Source: Tetragenococcus halophilus subsp. flandriensis (lineage in GTDB: Bacteria; Bacillota; Bacilli; Lactobacillales; Enterococcaceae). From it: a stretch of 47,989 nt of DNA. The stretch covers positions 1 through 47,989 of the forward strand of contig NZ_BSUG01000040.1 of assembly GCF_030161475.1 (NCBI RefSeq), read 5' to 3'. Below, in pieces: positions 41,896-47,989 of this stretch. The position numbers and the translations under genes were made by a program. The notes under the pieces are model-generated. The model did not search any database and was not told the origin of the DNA. It saw only the letters and a list, made by a program, of their open reading frames with translations. Every line of letters starts with the position of its first letter. Position 1 is the first letter of the stretch.

Positions 41896-43821
41896 TTAAT
41901 ACCGAACCTGTAAGTTTACCTTATTTTCTAATTGGTTCAATGCAATTTCTAACTCACGAATACTTTCCATTTCTATAGTATAGCCATAGACAACAATCGT
42001 TTGAACGGTCAACTCATTCTTTCCAATAGCATTAACTAATGCTTTAGTATTCCTTGACGTCCAATCGTTAGATATCAAATAGATACGACTTTCATTAACA
42101 TATGGTAATTCAATACCAACAAAATCTACAAATTTTATCGGCACATCAAATTTATAATTATCACTTACCATATACGTCTGCAATATAGTATCAAAACCAG
42201 AAGCATGTCCAGGAACATCTAGACTTTCACTTGAAAACACGTTAATCATGTCATCAAACATATCTAGTTGTATATCGCTATTAAATTCAATAGTATCTAA
42301 TGCTTCTTGCTTAGGTTGTAATACACGATAATGTTTAAAACCAAAATCTTGTTCTTCAGCTACCTTCGGATTTTCGTTCTTTATTTTCTCAGCTGCTTTT
42401 TCAATACGTGCCCTAGAAATTTGATCAATTGTTATATAGCCATCTTTAAAAGCAGTTGAATTCGATTTTGTCTGTTCATCTAGTTGTACCATAATATATT
42501 TTCGATTACCGCCATCTTCCACGTTAAGCTGCATAACGGCATCAGCAGTTGTAGCTGAACCAGCAAAAAAATCTAAAACAATACTATCCTTTTGAGTATA
42601 TAGTTGTAAAGTTTGCTTAATTAGACCTATTGGTTTTGGATAAGTAAAATAAGAATTTCCATTAAATAATTTTTTTAAATCTTGACTAGCGGACTGTGAA
42701 TGACCAACATCTTGATGCTTCCATATAGACATTGGAATAACTGTCTGTTTTACCTCCGATAAAAATCTTTTTATCCTCGGCACATTATCACCGTCTTCTC
42801 CAAACCATATCCTACCCTCATTAACAAACTCCGTGAATCTTTCCTTACTCAACCTCCAACTATAACCATTTGGTGGTAATACTTTTCGTCCTGAAGGGGT
42901 CATAATTTCATATATATTAGACTCGACAGCCGGTCCAACAGAAAGATCAGCAGACTGCCAACTACCCCTTGGATCATGATCAGGATTCGAATATCGCGCA
43001 TTAGCCTCATTAGAACGCGGTAACCCATTTGAAACAAGGTGATTCATATTTTTGGCATAAACTAATAGATAGTCGTGACTATCAGAAAAATGCTTTTTTA
43101 AATTTACTGGAGAATATGCTCGCTCCCAAATAATAGTACTCAAAAAACTTCCCTCGCCAAATAATTCATCCATCAATAATTTTAAGTTTCCTTGTTCATT
43201 ATCATCAATAGAAATAAAAATGACGCCCGTATCTTTCAACAATTTTTTAGCTATATAAAGACGCGGATACATAAAGGCTAACCAAGCACTATGATTAGAT
43301 TTTCCCTGAATTGATTTAAGACGAATAAGTTCTTCTTCGTTTAAACCAAACATACTTTTCAATTGATCATCATTATATTCAAATTTATCTGGATAGACAA
43401 AACCATCAGAACCTGTATTATATGGCGGATCTATATAAATAAAGTCTACTGAATTAGCGTAATTTTGCTGTAAATGACGTAACACTTCTAAATTATCGCC
43501 AGTAAAGAACAAATTTTCACTATTTTTATTTTCTGTTTTTTTATTATGAACTTGCTCAGGGACAATAACTGAAGTAGGCTTTTCGCCTGCTTGTTTTTTT
43601 GCATAATTTTTTCCTATAAAATCAAGTCGATAACCACTAGATAATTCATCTATATTATTTCCTTGCAAATTTTCTTTGAATTTTTCCAAATCAAAACTTC
43701 CTGAGTCAGCAAAAAATTCAGGAAGTTTTTCTTTTAAATTATTTAAAAAATCTGTGTTAGCTTTAACATTATTATTATATTCTATATTAGCTCGTAGTCC
43801 TTTATTGAAATTTTTATCCAT
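41896..43821 (-). CDS. mod: Type III DNA methyltransferase, Mod subunit
   Basis: A 641-residue beta-class adenine methyltransferase. Catalytic motif IV DPPY is at 131-134 (VDFIYIDPPYNTGSDG), before motif I-like LDFFAGSATTADAVMQLN near residue 425, the beta-class order. The middle region, about 200-400, is the target recognition domain and sets the DNA site. Mod modifies one strand and also guides Res. RBS AAGGAG is 6 nt before the ATG. The two genes form an operon; no third gene is between them. Confidence 0.95.
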   Translation of the reverse strand: MDKNFNKGLRANIEYNNNVKANTDFLNNLKEKLPEFFADSGSFDLEKFKENLQGNNIDELSSGYRLDFIGKNYAKKQAGEKPTSVIVPEQVHNKKTENKNSENLFFTGDNLEVLRHLQQNYANSVDFIYIDPPYNTGSDGFVYPDKFEYNDDQLKSMFGLNEEELIRLKSIQGKSNHSAWLAFMYPRLYIAKKLLKDTGVIFISIDDNEQGNLKLLMDELFGEGSFLSTIIWERAYSPVNLKKHFSDSHDYLLVYAKNMNHLVSNGLPRSNEANARYSNPDHDPRGSWQSADLSVGPAVESNIYEIMTPSGRKVLPPNGYSWRLSKERFTEFVNEGRIWFGEDGDNVPRIKRFLSEVKQTVIPMSIWKHQDVGHSQSASQDLKKLFNGNSYFTYPKPIGLIKQTLQLYTQKDSIVLDFFAGSATTADAVMQLNVEDGGNRKYIMVQLDEQTKSNSTAFKDGYITIDQISRARIEKAAEKIKNENPKVAEEQDFGFKHYRVLQPKQEALDTIEFNSDIQLDMFDDMINVFSSESLDVPGHASGFDTILQTYMVSDNYKFDVPIKFVDFVGIELPYVNESRIYLISNDWTSRNTKALVNAIGKNELTVQTIVVYGYTIEMESIRELEIALNQLENKVNLQVRY

Positions 43822-44434
43822 ACTTTACTCCTTCTTAAAAAATTTATCACTTTTTTCATCGCTTACTAACGACCAACGTTCATTACTACAAATATTAAAT
43901 ACAAACCTAGTATTGCAAAACCTCATCAATCCTTAAGAATCGTGTCGATAAATAAATTTGATATTATCCATTGGTAAAACTGAAACATTCAACTTTATCA
44001 CATTATTGATGTAATAGAAGAACTATACATTTATCTTTTATTTTTAAATTATCTAAATTCATATATGCTTTTATTATATGGTAGATAAGTTCATCGTAAA
44101 ATAGTAATTGTTCCAAAATAACAAAAAGGAAGTTCTTTTCTATAGAATGAAATTAACAACAACCAAACTGCAGAACCATTTATTTTTAATACAAAAAATA
44201 TGGTAATAACAAATAATCTATACATTATCCTCAATGTCCACTGGATAATCAATCATTTACAAAAACTTATTAACAATTTTGTGTAACATATTTCTACAGT
44301 TGCTTTAATGAAACAATAATTAGAAAAAAATTCTTTTCATTTGTATTACAAGCCTCCCATAAAACTACCTTTTTATAACTTTTCTATTTTGCTAATTAAA
44401 TTTATTTTTAAAAAAATTCCATCGAATAAAATAT
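43822..44434. other. Very A+T-rich intergenic region
   Basis: About 610 bp between mod and the two-gene cassette. Apart from the mod ribosome binding site I see no ORF, repeat or clear hairpin. It must hold the mod promoter, but several A+T boxes are equally good. Confidence 0.5.
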
Positions 44435-46063
44435 TTAATTTCTGCATTTCAAAAATTTTTGTCTCCAATAAGTCGGTATTACCGGCATCCTATACTTTCT
44501 ACTGACCATTAAACCGATGGCAGGAAATGAATATTCAATAAAGCTAAAACTTTCAAAATCAATCATACTTTCATGATTCAACATTACCTTTTTTATATTA
44601 TTCAATTCTCGTTCATCAAAAATTTCCGCATAACCTTGTTTTTGAACTTCATTTTTATTGTACAAACCTAACTCTTCACCACTCAAACAATTCCAATTTT
44701 GAAGAGTTGTTTCATGAAGAAAATCATAATTTACCATTTTCTCAGAAAGTTTGTCCTGGCCTATTAATAATGACCACTCCAAAAGCACACCCCAAAGATA
44801 TGAGGCGGTATATCTCGTTGAATAACTAATAGCATTAAATTCAACTTGCATCGCAAGACTGTATTGTCTTTCTAAAATAGGATATTTTCCACTTTGTATA
44901 TTTGCCTCAATATGTTTTATATATGTTTCAATTAGAGAGCCCAAACCTTTACCATCTCTTACAAGTAAGACTAGATAAAAAAGTAGAGATATTTCAATTC
45001 CGTCATTATCATAAACCGGATAATAAAAACCATAATTATTATTCATCAGAACGACAATTAAGTTAAGTACATTTTTAGCAGTATACTTCTGACCAAAACA
45101 AGATGGTACAGTAGTAGATAGAAATATACCATACAAACATAAAAAACCTAATATATTAAAACAAAGAGTTCTGTATTCAACGGGGTTGTGAAGTGGCAAG
45201 CCATTCCTTACCTTTGAAAATTGTGTCAGATTATCAATAAATCTTTCATTCGAATCAACATAAAAACTAATAAATTTATTTAACCATCTTACTGTTTTTT
45301 CGTCCTCAAAATAGTTGCTTTTTTTTATGAAACTCCATATAGATATGAGTACATACTCTGCGAATTGTATGTTAACCCTATACCTTTGCTTTTCAAGAGC
45401 ATTATAGCTTACCAAGCTTAACATCATTTGCAATGATGAAAATAATTTGTTTCTTTTTTTGTCCGTCTTTGTCTCTTCAATCTCCTCAAAAAAAAGATTC
45501 ACCATAGACTCAAAATAATCTAACTTATAGTCCGATTCATCTAAATAATATAAACATTTTCTCAATAAAGACCGTTTTCTCTCATCAAACAAAGTCTCAT
45601 TAAATGCGTATCGAAAAACTAATTCAACCAAATGTGATAACAAAATCTCTGTAATCCTAATATTTTCATTGTTATATTGATTCTTATAACTTTCCCAAGT
45701 AGGTCTCATAGCATCCGATATTACACCATTAGTTACAAAAACAATATTTTTTTTCTTTTTCTGATATTCAGAAGGCAACATCATATACAAATATAAATCA
45801 AAAATTTCGTTAATACTTTGCCGTACACTATTTTGCCCACTATCCCAATTAGTTCTAGTCAGATTCCCTTGTTTTATAACATAGAGGTATACTTCTCCGT
45901 CTTTTTCCGCAAGTAAATCACCCCCATATTGTCTTTCACCAGTTTTAGGTAGATTTTTTACAATATATCCATCTAGTTTCAATAAATCAGAAAATAAGAT
46001 ATCTAGCTCATCTTTTTCTTTAAGTGAAGACAAATACTCTTCAATTACTAATTTAATCATCAT
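44435..46063 (-). CDS. Uncharacterised protein with Mrr/PD-(D/E)XK-like N-terminus
   Basis: A 542-residue protein not recognised as a known family. Residues 20-150 look like a restriction-endonuclease fold: GERQYGGDLLAEKDGEVYLY then VIKQGNLTR gives Asp49 and Lys64 in the spacing of Mrr-type nucleases, followed by RQSINEIFDLYLY and NIVFVTNG. The Glu/Gln normally two residues before the Lys is Val62, so catalysis is uncertain. The remaining ~390 residues are helical, without a motif. It overlaps its partner gene by 11 bp, with AGGAG 9 nt before the ATG, so it is translationally coupled. A defence effector is inferred from context. Confidence 0.6.
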   Translation of the reverse strand: MMIKLVIEEYLSSLKEKDELDILFSDLLKLDGYIVKNLPKTGERQYGGDLLAEKDGEVYLYVIKQGNLTRTNWDSGQNSVRQSINEIFDLYLYMMLPSEYQKKKKNIVFVTNGVISDAMRPTWESYKNQYNNENIRITEILLSHLVELVFRYAFNETLFDERKRSLLRKCLYYLDESDYKLDYFESMVNLFFEEIEETKTDKKRNKLFSSLQMMLSLVSYNALEKQRYRVNIQFAEYVLISIWSFIKKSNYFEDEKTVRWLNKFISFYVDSNERFIDNLTQFSKVRNGLPLHNPVEYRTLCFNILGFLCLYGIFLSTTVPSCFGQKYTAKNVLNLIVVLMNNNYGFYYPVYDNDGIEISLLFYLVLLVRDGKGLGSLIETYIKHIEANIQSGKYPILERQYSLAMQVEFNAISYSTRYTASYLWGVLLEWSLLIGQDKLSEKMVNYDFLHETTLQNWNCLSGEELGLYNKNEVQKQGYAEIFDERELNNIKKVMLNHESMIDFESFSFIEYSFPAIGLMVSRKYRMPVIPTYWRQKFLKCRN

Positions 46064-47801
46064 ATAAATTAACTCCTATAACCAATTGTCTTTCAAGTTG
46101 AAAAAATAAAGGATCATTAATGAACCTAATTGGTATATAAGTACTTTGGGACACCTCTTTCATTTTATTGACTTGTGAATGTAAATTGCCTTCTTCGTCA
46201 AATTGTTTATATTGTATTTTATTTCCATATAAAATAGTTTGCTTTTGAATAAGTTGAGAAAGCACAGATTCTTTTTCAGCTTCTTCATTCAATTTCCTAT
46301 TAAATTCGGATTTTGCTTCATAGTAAATGTCCATATTTTTTTCAGATGGTTGCAGGTCTGGATTCGACCAACTTTTTTCGTATATTTCTTTCCTACTTTT
46401 CAATTCGGTATCAAGTTTTCTTAAACTAGAACTATTAAGTTCCGCCACTTTATTTTGCAAAAGATAAAAATAATTGTCACAGATCGAGGATTCTATGTAT
46501 TTATACAATACACCTTTAACAGAACTATCGCTAGAAGCCAGATACAAGTCTATAGATATATTACATACAAAATTAGCATCTGGTATAAAATTATGACATG
46601 ATTTTAAAAATTTCAAAAAATATTTCTCTTCAAAATCGGATGTGTGAATTTCTTCCTTTTCATATAATATTTTCAATATATTCAAAGCTGTAGTAAAGTA
46701 ATTTTCAACTTTACATACTATTTTAATTAGTGCACTTGAATACATTTTAAGGTTGTCCTCAATTCTAGAAAACGTTTTTCCTTTTTCATCTACTCCAATA
46801 ACTGACAATATTGGGAGATAAAACCTCATAAAATGAGAATCTTCAACACAATAACATATATAGTCTATTTCATGTTTCAACCCTTTGATTTGTTCCTCAG
46901 GTAAAGTAAAAATAATTGAACATAAACCCTCAGCGCCATCTTTGCTAATTCTTTTCTTTTTCCCAAAAGCAAGATAAATAATACTTTTAGGATCCCAACT
47001 TTTAAATTCAGTTATCATTCTATTTATTTCTTCCAGTAAGTTTTCATCATTTTGGTCAAGTAACAATGTAAAAAGCAACCTTAGATAGTTATTAACCAGT
47101 ATTATTTCATCCCAATTGTTATCTATTTTAGTTATTATTTTTTCATTAACAACTTTATAAGTAAATTCTCTGTCTATACTAGCTAATTCAAGACAAGCTT
47201 GTACCAAAAAAAGAACGACTTCAAAACTTTCACCATGATAATTTTTGACGAAAGTTTTCAGTCTGTCTTTATTCTGCAAACAAAAAATAACAAGATGATT
47301 CATCTCTTTTTTTGGTTCCGATAAAAAATCGTTAATTATTTCGGCGAACAATTCACCGTCGATTAGTTTAGAAAATCTTTGATAGAACAATATATCGTTC
47401 GTTTTTTCAAAAATTACTAAGCAATATTGAAATACGTCTTGTAAACTTAGGGACAGTAAATCTGTTTGATCCATAGTTAAAAAAACTTGTTTTTTAAATT
47501 CATTGTTATTAAATTGGTCAACAGAAATTTCTTCACTGAATATTGTGAAAAATGAATAACCTGTTCTCTCAACTAAATATATAATAAGCGTTGTCATAAT
47601 ATCAGAACTCAATGAAAAATATTCTGTTTCACAAATACGTTTCAAAAGTTTAATATCAAATTGTTTCTTTAAATCATAATTATTTATGAGTTCCTCAAGT
47701 TTTTTTGAATCTTCTTCCGAAAAAATAATATTTTTGTATTTATTAATAGTCTCATCGGAAAAACTCATCAACTTAAGAAAATCCACTCTATTTTCAATCA
47801 A
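46053..47801 (-). CDS. Uncharacterised large helical protein, first gene of the cassette
   Basis: About 582 residues, mainly Leu/Ile/Phe/Lys/Glu-rich helices through residues 1-470 in a HEAT- or TPR-like rhythm, then a charged coil (AKSEFNRKLNEEAEKESVL) and a small C-terminal segment ending QLERQLVIGVNLYDD. There is no membrane span, ATPase motif or catalytic motif that I can identify. The frame opens at a GTG at 47822, but GGAGG at codons 4-5 of that frame sits 8 nt before the TTG at 47801, which is preferred. It precedes the nuclease-like gene by an 11-bp overlap; a sensor or scaffold role is only inferred. Confidence 0.6.
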   Translation of the reverse strand: MIENRVDFLKLMSFSDETINKYKNIIFSEEDSKKLEELINNYDLKKQFDIKLLKRICETEYFSLSSDIMTTLIIYLVERTGYSFFTIFSEEISVDQFNNNEFKKQVFLTMDQTDLLSLSLQDVFQYCLVIFEKTNDILFYQRFSKLIDGELFAEIINDFLSEPKKEMNHLVIFCLQNKDRLKTFVKNYHGESFEVVLFLVQACLELASIDREFTYKVVNEKIITKIDNNWDEIILVNNYLRLLFTLLLDQNDENLLEEINRMITEFKSWDPKSIIYLAFGKKKRISKDGAEGLCSIIFTLPEEQIKGLKHEIDYICYCVEDSHFMRFYLPILSVIGVDEKGKTFSRIEDNLKMYSSALIKIVCKVENYFTTALNILKILYEKEEIHTSDFEEKYFLKFLKSCHNFIPDANFVCNISIDLYLASSDSSVKGVLYKYIESSICDNYFYLLQNKVAELNSSSLRKLDTELKSRKEIYEKSWSNPDLQPSEKNMDIYYEAKSEFNRKLNEEAEKESVLSQLIQKQTILYGNKIQYKQFDEEGNLHSQVNKMKEVSQSTYIPIRFINDPLFFQLERQLVIGVNLYDD

Positions 47802-47876
47802 ATAATCTTCCTCCAATGCCACACCAGAATAATTTCTAACATTGCATAAAATATATCACTTCCCACTAGTGGTGCA

Positions 47877-47908
47877 TGAAACATTTTAAATTAGCTCTTT
47901 ATGTTTCA
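47877..47908. repeat. Inverted repeat upstream of the two-gene cassette
   Basis: Arms TGAAACAT and ATGTTTCA are separated by 16 nt. Next to it is a perfect 10-bp palindrome CCACTAGTGG (47864-47873). No T run follows, so a regulator site is as likely as a hairpin. Confidence 0.5.
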
Positions 47909-47924
47909 CACTATTTTCATTCAT
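47886..47924 (-). other. Possible 12-codon leader peptide
   Basis: ATG with AAAGGA 7 nt upstream encodes MNENSVKHKELI and a stop. It lies between the promoter and the first gene of the cassette, overlapping the inverted repeat. No homology can be judged. Confidence 0.3.
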
Positions 47925-47934
47925 AAAAAAATCC

Positions 47935-47963
47935 TTTATACTGAGCTTGGATGACTTATCCAA
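47935..47963 (-). promoter_or_regulatory. Promoter of the two-gene cassette, with overlapping palindrome
   Basis: Minus strand -35 TTGGAT, an exact 17-bp spacer, then -10 TATAAA. The -35 lies within a palindrome CTTGGAT-AAGTC-ATCCAAG (47946-47964), a candidate operator. It is about 110-130 bp from the gene start, leaving a long leader. Confidence 0.55.
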
Positions 47964-47989
47964 GACCAATACAAAGGAACTTAATATGG

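Noticed and set aside
44435-47822. Known defence systems such as Gabija, Septu, Zorya or BREX
   Set aside because: The expected ATPase, TOPRIM, motor or kinase motifs are absent from both proteins.

Overview
The window looks like the chromosome of a low-G+C lactic acid bacterium of the Enterococcaceae. The gene content and order (rpoE delta subunit, zapA-cvpA-mutS2, ireB-ruvX-DUF1292, rex, separate coaB and coaC with an ECF pantothenate transporter) fit Enterococcus and its relatives. The very acidic extracellular lipoproteins and a complete glycine-betaine ABC transporter suggest a salt-adapted genus such as Tetragenococcus. The genus is an inference; no rRNA is present to confirm it.

Layout. 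0.3-11.2 kb: housekeeping genes (RNA polymerase delta, DUF1934, LipL-type lipoate enzyme, HD phosphohydrolase, Nudix, glyoxalase I, alpha/beta hydrolase, thioredoxin, mutS2-cvpA-zapA, RNase HIII). 11.2-13.2 kb: a split chromate-transporter pair, a five-unit 41-bp tandem repeat, tRNA-Gly and a small membrane protein. 13.3-16.6 kb: the opuA-type osmoprotectant operon with a strong promoter overlapping a palindrome. 17.2-21.5 kb: a FAD oxidoreductase, a DUF1801 and PfpI pair, T-box-controlled metQ, and a DDAH-family pseudogene. 21.6-30.6 kb: DUF1292-ruvX-ireB, rex, ABC-F ATPase, alanine dehydrogenase, a VOC protein, a quinone-oxidoreductase-like gene and coaB-coaC-panT. 31.2-32.8 kb: a probable preQ1-I riboswitch ahead of a nucleoside hydrolase and an ECF S component, read as a queuosine-precursor salvage operon. 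33.0-36.35 kb: a five-gene ascorbate-type PTS operon with an HPS/KGPDC-family aldolase or decarboxylase and an RpiB-family isomerase. A cre-like box and a leader hairpin with terminator shape lie upstream of it. 36.7 kb: a candidate three-hairpin small RNA.

37.0-47.99 kb is accessory DNA, visibly more A+T rich and read almost entirely on the minus strand. It is a defence island. From its upstream end it holds a two-gene operon of unrecognised proteins (a helical-repeat-like protein and a protein with an Mrr/PD-(D/E)XK-like N-terminus), a complete type III restriction-modification pair (mod-res), a broken SNF2-type helicase remnant directly abutting res, and an AlbA_2/Schlafen-type protein. 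The two-gene operon at 44435-47822 is the best candidate for an undescribed system.

Most genes in the window are on the minus strand. Several start codons are GTG or TTG and were placed by ribosome binding sites. No CRISPR array, insertion sequence or prophage was seen.
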